DNA of 64,000 nt, from assembly GCF_004193775.1 (NCBI RefSeq), contig NC_041010.1, positions 40,599,562 to 40,663,561 of the forward strand, written 5' to 3'. Each line of letters opens with the position of its first letter. The first letter of the stretch is position 1. Source of the DNA: Glycine soja. Its lineage: Eukaryota > Streptophyta > Magnoliopsida > Fabales > Fabaceae. This document shows positions 15,410-35,987 of the stretch, in pieces. The position numbers were made by a program, and so were the translations under genes. The notes under the pieces are model-generated. The model made no database searches and was not told the DNA's origin. It was given only the letters and a program-made list of their open reading frames with translations.

Positions 15410-17714
15410 TTTTTTTTTATGTTTTTGTCAAACTGTCTCGTTTCGGCAACGACCATTGACTTGATGTAAAGACGTCAATTAACATAGTCCACCAAAAAGT
15501 ACTGGACAAAAGAAAACATTTTGAAATTCTTAGTGCTACATGTTTTGTCATTCATAGAAGGTTAGATAATAAAAAAAAATGTTAGGATATATACATGGTA
15601 CAAGGATCTTGATCTGTTATCCTATTAAAAAAGAAAAAAAGAAAAGGATATTGATATATGTTAAATGTTGCACCAATAAAATTAACTTGGTACCACCTGT
15701 TAGGTCATCTCCCTTGGTTTCCTTACACAGGTTCATATCTTTAATAAGAACGGTACTTATTCTCTGACAATTACTGGAGGGGGCAGCTTGTTAATTAAGC
15801 ACCGGTGCTTAACATTATAGTCGACTCATTAAATGGATTTAATGATAAAATAATGTTTTTATATAATAAGTGTCGATAAAATATAAGGATGTTGGATTAT
15901 AATTTGATGGCTCATTAAATAAAGTTTTTAGAGTTTGTAGGATTAAAAAAGTGAATTGCTTATACATTATAAAAATTAAATAGGAGTAATGTGTAATGGT
16001 TCATGAACCCATCTAAAATCTTAAAAATTGAAAAAAGTGAATTGGTGGGATATGGAGATGGACTTAGGGACTAGCGAGGATATTAGACATTATATTTACT
16101 TAAACCCTAAAAAGACAGTAAATGAGTTTTTTTTCTTATATGTTATTCAACCGGTTTATTTCTATAATTCACAAAAAAAAGCCTGTTTGTTTCTACTCAA
16201 CTGCATTTCTATATTCACACATAACACTCAATAATCTTTTTTTAACTAAAATAAGATCAACTTTTGAGTGTGACAGAATCATTGTAGAAGGAGCTAACTC
16301 CACAATGTAGTGGTGGATGTTCCCGCTTTTAAGAAGATTAATTTGTATGTAGCATACCTTTATTTAATTTCTATGGCCGCGCTGCCCTTTTGAAATTTGG
16401 TGAACCACTCGTGTTTTCGCAATTCCATTTCAATCCAATAGCATAGTATTAAATTGGCAAAAAGTATTAATAATTGTATTTGTACTCAAATTTTGCATAA
16501 CAGTTTTTACACGTAAGAAAGTAATAAGAGGAAAATAGAGGAAAATGTGAGATAATATAAGTGATATGATGAAAATTGATAAAAAAATATTGAAGAAAGA
16601 ATTACAAAGATAAAATAAATTAATACAATTCGAAGATGTCTTCTATTAATTGGTTTCGTGGGAGGACTACTACAGGTATGAAAAATTCACGACTTTCACT
16701 TGTCAGCACTCAGCAGCCAAAGACGAAGAAAGCAATTCATGAAATCTAATTAATCAACAATGATGCTTAATTTGGTGGCTACTTTTAATTTATTTGGTGA
16801 AATGCAACTAGTAAAATATAAAAATGGAGGTAAGTGACTATTGACTAATATTTTCTTCCCGTTAATGATACCATCTTTTCAAAACAAAATTCATTAAGCC
16901 TCCAGTAACTTGATCTATTATTTCCAATCAGGAATACTTTCTAATTTTACTGGTAGATCAAATTATAGTACATCATCATGAGTTGTAACTTGCAATCAGG
17001 AGTGCCTTTTAATTGGATGCAAAAATGTTTGTGAATTCTCAAATGGCATGGAATAATTATCGTAGTGCTCTGGCAACGTGCCTTGCTAAATGAATAAATG
17101 CCTACTATCTTATAGTGCTTGAAGCACTACGTACTATTGAATACTATTATCTAACGTACGGATAATCTAAGCCCAATTAATTTTAGATCATCTAAATGAG
17201 AGCATGTTGAAATATGATAAAATTCAATTAAACAGTTTTGTATTATTTGATAGGTCTTAGTTGTTAAGTAGTTAAAAATTTGTTATAACAGATAATATGA
17301 AGTGTTGAGAGTGGTAGTTATAACTAACCACCATATATGTTTTAACCTTGTGTAAAAGGAATTGTGTTGTAATACTTGAGGATGAGAAAATTTTTAATAA
17401 TACACTACACTCTTATGGGTTCCTCTTTCTCTCCAAGAACAACATCTCTTTCATTTTTTTTTTCAAAAATACAAATTGCTATTATTCATCTCCTTCAATC
17501 GGTTCTAACATTTTGCACAAGTGTCTGACATAATGACAATGAAATTATGACCTGAATAATAATCCTATTTGTCAAATGAATGATAAAAACAATTGTTCTG
17601 TTTCGCTCCCGATCACGCGATGACGCAGGAACACTTGTTCAACCTCATTAAATTGTGTGTTCGTGTGTACATGTTTACTATGATCCTTTTAAAATTGTGA
17701 TTGCTGTTGCTAAC
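15410..17714. other. AT-rich intergenic DNA, no gene recognised
   Basis: No coding frame resembling a known protein was found. An 18-bp perfect palindrome lies at 15795-15812. The rest is AT-rich with short runs and scattered small frames that look random. Confidence 0.5.
15795..15812. repeat. 18-bp perfect palindrome
   Basis: TTAAGCACCGGTGCTTAA is its own reverse complement and stands out as a GC-centred site in AT-rich DNA. It may be the end of a short transposon. No matching partner end was found. Confidence 0.6.
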
Positions 17715-21588
<3,874 letters not shown>

Positions 21589-21598
21589 CTATAAAAGG
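21589..21598 (+). promoter_or_regulatory. TATA box of GLR copy 2
   Basis: CTATAAAAGG lies 308 bp before the ATG and has the same surrounding words as the promoter of GLR copy 1. A leader-intron acceptor is likely at TTCTTGTAG (ending 21889), 16 bp before the ATG. Confidence 0.6.
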
Positions 21599-21905
21599 GT
21601 TCCATGCCATGCTTCATCTGGGCATTCAATCAACTATCACACGCATGTCGTACATAAAACACAAGTGGTGGTTGTTTCAGTGAAAGTGCAAAGAGACACT
21701 TTTTGTGTTCTTCAATTTCGTGAGCTTTTTGCCATCCTCCGTGTGTATGTTTCTAGATGAGTTGTATATAAAGTACACACATGAGGCAAAGATATTTTTA
21801 ACTTTGTCCTTAGATTTTCTGTTTTGATTAATTAACAATAATACATGTTACATGTTTTTTTTTATATATCTTTTGTGATTTTCTTGTAGTACAGGACAAA
21901 ACAAC

Positions 21906-26360
<4,455 letters not shown>

Positions 26361-27200
26361 CTAAAAGGGCATGTTTGAGTACACGTACGTTGCAACAGAT
26401 TTTCTCTCATTCCGAAAGTAACAAAACTGCGTCTTTTTCGTTTTGTGCATTGGAAAGATGGAAATTACATTGATAACAGCTACACAAACATAAGCTAACT
26501 AGTCGTAAATGTAGGAGTACTTGTGTTTTAACGAAAACTAGCTGGATATGTAAACCCATGCTAAGTGCCAATGGAGCCAAAAAAAATTCTGTTATTGCAC
26601 TATATATATTAAATTATAATTTTTATTCTTTTATATTTTTGTGTTTTTTCTAATTTGATCATTTATGATGAAAATAGAACTTTATAAAAAACATATCAGA
26701 TCAAAACAAAACAAAGACTTTCAAAACTAAAATAAAAAACATAAAGAAGTAAAATGATGATTTAGACCAACTTATACAAGACACATGAGTTATTACATTA
26801 CATAGTATATAAATATATAAAATGGTGAACTTTATAATGAAGAAGCGTGACTGGTAATGACATGATGGGTTCAAAGACAAGACATGTCTAACATCTTATT
26901 TTTCATAAAATAAATTAAAAAGGATTTTGTTTAAAAATAAATAAAATTTTAAAAAAAATAATGAACTTTTTATAATTAAATAAATAAGGAAAAATAGTTT
27001 TATTAATTAAAATAATGATTTTAAGATAAATAGAATAAATATATATTTTAAGAAAATGAAAAGAATGTTTTATTTATTCATTTAATAAAGAGTAAAATAA
27101 AGTTTATTTTTATAAAATAATAAAATAAAGAAAAAATATAATAAATAATAGACTGAGAGTACCCTAGTTAGAAAAAGAGTCATATTAGATCAATTTTTAT
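26361..27200. other. 3' flank of GLR copy 2, AT-rich
   Basis: No gene was recognised. The GLR 3' UTR must lie at the left end. The remainder is strongly A/T-biased with repeated AATAAA-like words. Confidence 0.4.
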
Positions 27201-28600
27201 ATTTACGATACGTTTTCTTCGCTCTCTCTTTTTCTCAAATTCGTTTTTCATTCCCCCTCTCCCAAAATCCTCTCTTTTTCTCGCACACACTCAAATTTGT
27301 CCTAGTAAAACTAGGATCCAAACTCGTCAACCGTTGGATCGTCGTGAAATTTGAACACCAAGCTATAACTCATTTTTGCACATCCCCACCATTGGGATTT
27401 GTAAAATAATGTTTGTGGTCAGAAAAATATTCCTCTCACGGAGCTCTTTTTTTCTCGCATACACCTAAATCTGTCTCATTAAAACTACGATCCCAGAATT
27501 GTTAACCGTTGTATTATCATGAAATTTGAACATCAGATTAGGAACTCATTTTTACACATCTCCATCGTCGAGATTTAGGAAATAATATATATGGTTAGAA
27601 AGATATCCCTCACACGGAGACAATGAAATGGAGGTTCTAATCCCTTTTTTTCTCTCTAACACTTGGAAACCCTAATAGAGCAAATAAAGAAAAAGCTCGA
27701 GGAATCTTATGAAATCGTTAGAGATACCGCTATCATTGCTAGACTACACATGTGAGCCCGCTTAGAGGTAAGGGATGAGTTTATCACAATTGGAATTAGA
27801 ACGAACATGTGTAAGAGTCCTTAGAGGATTAAATTGGGGTTTATTTTGGAATGTTTATTGAATTATAATTCTTCCTTTACAATTATAATCACGATATTAT
27901 TTTTTTTGAAACACCAATTGTAAAACCCTTTAAGGGCAACGAGTTTTTGCGCTACGAGTATTGTGATGTGATCCACGGTGGGAACCCGACGAGTTAAAAT
28001 GATTTTGAAAATAATTGAGTAGTTGTGTGTATTGCATAGTTCATAGGTAAAGTCTATGTTTGTGTCATGTATATATTAATATTGTGTGATGTGTATATGA
28101 TTCATAAGATGTGATAACATGTTACTTTGAAATTATACCATTGTGATTGAGATTGAGTGTATGTGATAAATTAAGTATGTATTGAATTGTAACATACATG
28201 TGTATTGAGATGTTGTGTGCATTGAGTTATGAGCTATGAACCATACAATTAGATGACTGTAAGACCCTTTAAGGGTGACAAGTATTGTGATGGAACCATT
28301 GTGGGAACCCGAAGAATTTAATCACTTTGAGACGCGACGAGATAAAATTATTTTGAGAACAATTGAGTAGTCATGTATTTTGTACAATTCATGTGTAACT
28401 TACAAAACTTAATTGAATACTTGTCACGAGATAAAGAGATTAGAGCATATTCAAATAATAAAGTGGTTAGAGATGATCTTTTGAGAGCCCGGCTACTAAG
28501 GACGTGATGTTCGTGCTCCTGTGTGAAGACTCACATGTGTATTGGAGTGTCACATAGTTTGACGTGTGTAGTTTGTAGATCTCGATAATACATCATTTAA
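27200..28600. mobile_element. Repetitive block, probable retroelement remnant
   Basis: Besides the tandem 175-bp units, a second direct duplication is visible: from 27920 and from 28259, both start GTAA(A/G)ACCCTTTAAGGG and contain GTGGGAACCCGA and AACAATTGAGTAG-like words. No protein frame was recognised, so the element class is undetermined. Internal direct repeats of this sort suggest LTR-retrotransposon debris. Confidence 0.4.
27269..27620. repeat. Two tandem copies of a ~175-bp unit
   Basis: Copy 1 starts at 27269 and copy 2 at about 27443. Both run from a CTCTTTTTCTCGCA-like start through GTCAACCGTTG or GTTAACCGTTG, then ATGAAATTTGAACA or GTGAAATTTGAACA, to a CTCAC(A)CGGAG end. Divergence is moderate. 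It appears to belong to a larger repetitive element. Confidence 0.75.
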
Positions 28601-29569
28601 AATAATTATAATTTTAATTAAAAAATAATCTACAAATAAGATTTTTCTATCTTTCCTTAAACTATCTTTTCAAATGAACTTCAGTTCAGTTGAAAAATGT
28701 TTGAGGTGAATATACAAAGAAGAGAGATAAGTAGAAGAAAAAATGCGAGACGTGATGCAGTAATTAAAAAAGAAAAAGAAAAACCAAAATAAACTTGAAT
28801 AACATATGAAAGAAAAACTAAGGAAATGATAATAATTACCCACTTCGATATATCGCATTGCAATTAAGATTTTAATTTGTTCTTCAATTATGTTTCTACG
28901 TATATTGTTGAGTTATAAGGCAAGTCAAAATTCTCATAATTTTGATTAGATATAAATACATACAAAATTTAAAAATTATATCTTATATATCATCAAACTA
29001 ATGCATTATATATGTGAATATCAAACGAAAACAAACAAATATATTTTGGTTCTCTTGAAATAGAACCATTCAATTTGCAAACAACTATATGATATTTTTT
29101 ATTTGGGGTGTTTCAGCAAATAATTAAATTACTTTATGCATTTTATATTTTATTTCCCTAATAACGATTTTTAATGATAATCTTAAAAATCAATGTTGAC
29201 CATCATGCTAGCTGGTTAAAATATAAAAAGTTTTGAACTTATAATATTAGAACCCAAGCCAAGACATACACTAAGATGTTTTTCGTAGGTTGCTATTTAA
29301 TTATAGAAGCTAATTACTACAGTACGTATTGTCAACCAGTCTTTCAACATCTTTATTACTTTCATTCATTCTCTTCAAAATAAAATGTTACTTTCATCCA
29401 TCAAAGAAGCTATAAAACAATAAATTTCAAATTAAGGTTGTGCTTCCAAATTAAAACTGCAATAAGTACACAATGTTATACGGATATCTTAGCTAGAACT
29501 AGAGAAAATAAACAACATTGAACTTCATAATAATATATCCTCACAAGTCTCAACACACAGACACATAAT
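28601..29569. other. AT-rich intergenic DNA
   Basis: No gene or clear repeat was recognised. The right end contains the 3' UTR of the bZIP-like remnant if that locus is transcribed. Confidence 0.4.
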
Positions 29570-31511
29570 TTAATTACTGCTGTTATTACGAGCTTCCTCT
29601 CCGCTGATAGATGTCCATAAATTTGGGGGCAGTTTTGTCCAATTAAGTTTTTCCTTTAGGCTCTGTATTTCTTCCAGTTGTGCCTGGTAGACTTCTGCAA
29701 TCACAGTGTAGCCATATGTTCATATTCATGCGTTAAATTTGAAACAAGCAACAAATGACAAATCTGCAACTTCACAAATTTAAGCAATAATTTCCCTGAA
29801 TTTGGATATATTTTTTGTTGTTTTGAAAAATGTGCACTAGGGTTCCTCGATTCTTTCAAGCATGATTTAGGAAAGAGGTAAAATTGACACACCACCATGA
29901 TTCATGAGATGACCTTCATAAAACAAATTAACAAGTATAATGATTGAACCTTATTTCTTTATCCAATTTAATATGAATTGATTGATAAAAGGGGACATCA
30001 CATTCAATTTTTTAAGGCATAAATTAAAAAAAAAAAACGAAATGATGCATACCATCTTGAAGTTGTGCTTCTTGCGTCAGAGCCTCTAGACGCATCATGC
30101 TCTCCTTATTCTCTTCAGCCAATTCTATACAGTCTCTCTGCATCATGAGACATTGATAAGTTAGCTGATTTTGTCTTCTTTACCTTATTATGCATGTGTA
30201 CAAAATTGAATTTAATTAAAATACTAAGAGAGTAATGCTACATAGAATAGTTTCATAAACTTTGTTAAGCCCCAAGGATGGGTGGGTGTCAGATACATTC
30301 ATGTGGTGGGGACCACTCATCTTCCAAGAGTCACATGAAAAAACACCAATATAAATTTTGAATCTATAATAAGGGAATGTAAACAAGCCAACTTACTTCA
30401 ATGATGTAAAATAGTATTGGAAAAACTGTATAGTATATAGGGTTTAGGCCTGCATTATGTTTCTATGTAAAAATAATGAGATTATTGTACAATGTACGCC
30501 ACATTGTAGCACAAGTTGTTAGAAAACATCTAAACTACTAATACCAACTAACAACAATTACAACCAAGAAAGCTTTATCCCGTTGAGGTTGGCTAATTGG
30601 ATCAATCGATGCATTGGGGCAGTATCAAATACCAAAATTTCATTACAACCTAGCTCAAGCACATTTGCAAAGTTGAAACAAAGTTAAATTGCAAACTGCC
30701 TTAAAAAACCCTTTACTTTTATATCCTGGCTAAATTTTGGCGAAGAAAGAATGAAATTGTCAGAATACAAAACCAATTTGCTTGTTAAGGAAAAAAATAA
30801 AAACTCCAGTCATGTAAAAAGAGAAGATATTCAATGATATTACTGATGATAAAACTAAAGATATACGATGCAACAAGGGAGTTTGATTTATAAAATTACA
30901 CATACCTCGTCCCAACCTACCTTCACCATTTGCACTAAAAGTACGACCAATTTTTTACACAGCTATTAACTGGAGAAAAATGTCCTCTCGTCTACAATTG
31001 TAAACTAATATACGGTCTACAATAGTATTCAGTGCATATATTTTTCAAGATTTTGATACATGATATATATGTTCTGTAGTTGATTCAGACCACCATGTGA
31101 TTCTTTTGTTAGCCATGACTCTTTCCAAACAAAATGATATCAAACTAGCATAATTATCAGTCTTTTAGTCCTCAATTTTGTTTTGGACCCAAATTCTTAT
31201 TTCTAAACGTTATACATATGTTTTCATGAGCAATGTTATTCTTTTTTCTAATTGCCATGCATAATTAAATTCATAGCATTGTTAGAGTGTTGTAGGGCTC
31301 CATCAAAACACGGACAATAACAAGTAACCAAATTCATGCTTATTCGTCATCAATGTGATAAATGGAAAGGAAAGAACATACCTTAAGCATGGCAAGCTTT
31401 GCTATGAGCTTAGCGACTTTAATCTTGAGCTTCTTTAGCTTCCTCCACTCAATTATGTAACGAATCCTCATCTTCATTAATTGGGCAGAAGATTGCCTAT
31501 TAGCAAGAATC
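29570..31511 (-). pseudogene. bZIP transcription factor remnant (exons 2-4 only)
   Basis: Three exons join in frame: 31511-31382 (ILANRQSSAQLMKMRIRYII...), 30137-30053 (RDCIELAEENKESMMRLEAL) and 29694-29570 (EVYQAQLEEIQSLKEKL..., stop TAA). All have canonical splice sites and the phases of the plant RF2a/VIP1-type bZIP genes, whose exon 2 also starts at ILANRQS. The basic region should read NRQSAARSKERK; here the invariant Arg/Lys seven residues after Asn is Met (NRQSSAQLM). No first exon with the family's KRAKR lead-in was found up to the next gene. Leucine spacing is also degraded. It is probably a pseudogene, or at best a protein that cannot bind DNA normally. The 112 readable residues contain no stop. 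Confidence 0.75.
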
Positions 31512-31600
31512 CTGCAAACACACAATATTCCAAATCCAATCCAACATCAGTGCATCAAACCAATAATTTTCCCACAATCCAAACACCCCTTAGCCAATGG

Positions 31601-33729
31601 TGTAATACCCTAAGGAGTATTACTCTTATTAGCTTTACATTTTAACCATCAAATGCGGATAATAAAAAATACATTATTCTTAAGTAACTTCATCATATTC
31701 ATATCAAAGGACATTTCTCAACATAGGGAACCATATACCAAAAGAATAACTACATAACTAAGTATCTCAAATGTAATAAGTGAAAGACATTTTAATTCAC
31801 AAAATATAGCATTTTCATGGTGGCCAAGAGTCTTCATTTTTCATAACCTGCTCAATCTAGAAGATGGAAACTAAACTAATGAGCCGGTGTTGAACATGTA
31901 ACCCATGGAAACACCATAAACAGGCGTTTGCGAGTTGGGTTAGACCAAATTTGCTCAAACCTTTAATCTAGCCCAATCAAATTTAAGTGAGTTAGTTAGA
32001 TATGTTTTTGAATTTTTTTTGTAATACACAACACAAACCAGCCCATTCACAATTATTTTAAATTTGTTTATTATTATTCAAAAGCTAAAATTTTATTAAA
32101 ATGCACCTAAATTTAGCATAAAAGTAGTTGAATTGGGGTATATATCTTCTACCCAAATTTATAAGCTAATATAAAAGGATAAAAAAAAAAGCAAATACAT
32201 AAAACTCCATCAATGTCTCTTAATCTCAAATGTGTGAATTAAAATGAATGTATGTAGTGTAATGTGTTGCCCTCATTAGCCACTGTTATGACTATTAGTC
32301 TAATAATAACGATAATATTTTTTTTAATTTAAAAATATATATTATGTATTATATATTAGTGATTTAATATTAAAAACATGTATACATTAAATATTCAACC
32401 CAAAGTATTTGGATCAATTTAAGTTCACGAGTGATGCGTACTCATGAATATCCCTACATATAACTTTACTTTAACATTGGAAAAGGCATAAACATAAACA
32501 TAGACATCAACTCTTGCATGCTTAACACTATTTCTTTCTCTATCTTTTCTATCCTATGACAAGTATAGAACTTAAACTTCCAAGTGTCCTCTTGTTCTTA
32601 TGTCATGACCTCGTATTTATTTCACCCTCTGATTCGAGGAGCCTTTATCACATTTTTGGGGATGAGAAATGATGGAAGCCCGCTCGTCATCCAAAGAAGG
32701 TATCTCAAATCTTATTGCATGCATCTTTCTTCTTAAGACATTTGGACAACATTCAGTATCGAAGGAGTTGTTGTCCTTCTTCATTCAAAAGAAACTCAAT
32801 TAACATTCAATCATGAGAATTTAGTGCCTTTACGGAGCAAGATACAATTCAAAAGAAACCTATACCCAAATTAAGGATGAAAAGGAGAAAACATAATGTT
32901 CCAGGGCTTTCAATAACTAGAATATTCTCACCCTTAGCCTGAAGCTTAGAATGCTCAAGCACTTTACTTCCTGTGTCATGCTTAGCTTGAGAAATTCTAC
33001 ACTTAGCCTGAAGCTCATGCTAAGCTTAATAAAATAGCATGCTTAGCCTTAAGCCCCTAGAGCTAAATCTTCAATTTGTGCTTTCTCGGGTTAAGTCTCA
33101 CAAATCACAGGCTTAGCATAGAACTTAATTTTTGGGCAAAATGTAGGGAGTTTCAATTTTGGCAACTTAACCAATTCTAAACATCATAAAAGACCCATGA
33201 ATGATCCATCAAGCATTAATACACCAAACTAACATCTAATAACTCATAAATCATGCAACCCAGATAAAACCCCCAAATTTATCAAGTTAGGGTTCAAACC
33301 CAACTTTCCCAAATCAAAGAATATAATCCATGTTCAAGAGAAAGAAAAAAAAGGAAAGGAAATGAATATGAAATACTCACTGGGTAATGTCAAGAGCGTG
33401 GGTCTCCCTTGATCTTTCTCCCTTCTACTCCTTTCTCCTTCTTCCTTTTTTCCTTCTCTTTTCCAAGTGAGTTATAAGGGGGCGAAGGAGGGGAAGGGTT
33501 TTAATACTCCAAGAGGTTCATGTGCCTTTTATTGGGCCTAAAAGGTTTTCTCTCTTAACATATGATCCATCTCATTGTTTAACTCGTATTGGGCCTAAGA
33601 GGGTCATGTGTCCCCAAGACTAAAAACACATATAGTGCACATTAAAAAAGAAAACATCACATTAGGTAATAATAATATATAATACAATATTGTGATATTA
33701 TTACTAGCATCCTATTTTGGGGTATTACA
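31601..33729. mobile_element. Solo LTR, about 2.1 kb
   Basis: The block starts TGTAATACCC and ends GGGTATTACA, short inverted TG...CA termini typical of LTRs. It is bordered by identical AATGG at 31596-31600 and 33730-33734, a perfect 5-bp target duplication. There is no gag or pol frame inside. Near 32930-33120 it has repeated GCTTAGCCTGAAGCTTAG-like words. It inserted directly upstream of the bZIP exons. A non-LTR DNA element with short inverted ends is less likely because of its length. Confidence 0.82.
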
Positions 33730-34081
33730 AATGGTCTAAAAGAGTATCATTAATGTTGGGATTGGGATGTGTGACGACAATGCCCAATAGCTATGTTACT
33801 AAAGTCAACTCAATATTTATTTCAAAATTTATTGGAAATCAATTATCATTCGAGGAATCTATTGAATAGATAGGTATATTTTGAGAGTTTTATAATTTTT
33901 TATTTAATAATAAAATTATTTTTTATCTCATTTTGTGTGATACTTAAAGTCTCAGCAAAAGAATATTGTGTTTATGCACCATCAGTTAACGCTTTACCCA
34001 AAAAGAAATAAATAAATAAATAAATGCAATAAGACATGTATGAAAATGATTGTTTGTTCAACAATAACAAGTTTTCAAAAC

Positions 34082-34090
<9 letters not shown>

Positions 34091-34141
<51 letters not shown>
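34091..34141. repeat. Compound (TA)n(TG)n microsatellite
   Basis: About 13 TA units run directly into about 12 TG units. Likely polymorphic. Confidence 0.9.
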
Positions 34142-35987
34142 AGAAATCAAATCAAGTTTATAACAAGACTAAGGTTACAAACACAAGTTAGTATAGTTCA
34201 TTACACTCAATTTTATTAGTGTTAATTTATTTTTATAAAAGAAGAAAAATCTTTTAACTCTCTTTAGATAAACAAGAGCAAGATCAATAACTTTATTAAG
34301 GCCCATCTCAAAGGATGTACCCGAGGACCTATTCATCAAGTTGTTGTGTCAATTTTGTTTTTTCTCGTTCACTCATGATCACTTTTTCAATTGTCTCTTT
34401 CATTGTCATTATTATCATTATCGATAAACTAAGGACTATCAAAGAGGTCAACCCAAGGAGTGAAAATATGAGAGATAAAAGTGAAAAAAGAAATGTGGAA
34501 GAAGAGAATAGTAAGTAATTATTATTGAAGATAACTTCTATTTTCATGAGAATAGAAAAGAAGATAAATGAGTAACTTGCCCATTCTAGGGTAGGGTGAA
34601 AGTGGTTCATTGTGTACCAAAAAAAAACTGGCCTTCAGATTAATCTTTTACTCACTATAATACTATGCACCTTCCACATCATATTTCTCCCTCCCCAGAT
34701 TTAAGCCACCACCAGCGATCGCTGCCACCACTGTGCGTCGTGGCCAGAGACGAATTTCAAAGACAGCATTACGGCTTCCCTCCTCCTTTCTCCTCCTTTT
34801 TTCCAGATTCACCATGTCATCTCCTCCTCGGCGGCGACGTCACTTTCTGAGCTCGCTCTCCCTTTCGTCGTCGTCTCGTTGCGTCGCAGCATCATCGTGT
34901 CTCTTAGATTTACCGTGTCATCATCGACGTCGGTGACGACGAATTCTCGCCGCAACATCATCAATGAGGATCTCAAATCTCTTTTCTCAAAACAAATAGA
35001 CATGAGATCATACAGGAGAAACTAAATTTGTTTTGCCCCTTTGTTTTTTTGCCTCTAAAACCATATTTCAGTACTCTATTTTAGTTGATTTTTCAGAAAT
35101 TGGTGTTCCTTTTCATCTTTTGATTGACTTTGTTTTAATGAATTCTGGCTTTATTGACACTGATGAGTTGTGAGGGGCTGCCGGAAGGAGAAGAGGGCAA
35201 AGGTGGGGGAGGAAACAAGGCCACTGATGGTTGGGAGAACAGATTTGGGGAGGGAGGGGAAGAAGAGAAAGAAAGAAAGAAAAAAAATAGCATCGCCGTC
35301 GGAAATCACCTTCGGCGACGGCTGATAGAGAAGATCCAGGAAGGGAGCATAAATATGGTGGAGAAGGTGAATGATAAGAGAGGTGAGACTAGATTAATCT
35401 AATGATAAATAATAATGATCCATTTTACACCACATATAAGGTAGTCCACGGAAGCAATGCCCTAACTTTTTATAATGTTTTTTTTCAAAACTTGGACCAG
35501 AATTGAGAATGTGATATTTTCGGTTCACTTTCCCAAAATTTTTCTTGATACTTGAATCAAAGACAACCTAAGTGCTTTTGTCATGAAATTCATGCTTACA
35601 TAAATGGTTGGTTACACATTGGCAACAAAATTAACATTCTGAAATCAAATAGGAAAAAGGATAAGTGGATAATAGTCCTCACATTAGCATAACAAAATTC
35701 TTCAACACCCCCACCTTTGTAAGTATTTCGTCGAGGAGAAAAACTTTAGAACCGATTTGGATGAATGCCATCATCACTTTAAATCATGTGGTAAATATAC
35801 ACACAAATTGTGTCAGATATCTCTGAATAAACAAAATTCTTTACTAATTTACATCCCTGTAGTAGTTAATCCAATAAAAAAAAAAATAAGACTTATTAAA
35901 TTTGATCAAACCAAAAACAAATTACAATCAATAGTCATTCATGGTGAAGGAAGGGCCTTGAGTGGTGACGGTTAAATACTTTTCTCT
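34142..35987. other. Intergenic DNA with a GC-richer island
   Basis: No gene was confidently recognised. A stretch at about 34680-35380 is clearly richer in G+C than its surroundings, with CGTCGTC-type words, and has short overlapping frames on both strands without recognisable domains. It could be a captured gene fragment in a transposon. The right end includes the 3' UTR of the SRPK gene. Confidence 0.4.

Noticed and set aside
34680..35400. GC-richer block with several overlapping frames
   Set aside because: Frames occur on both strands with low-complexity translations and no domain; not enough to call a gene.
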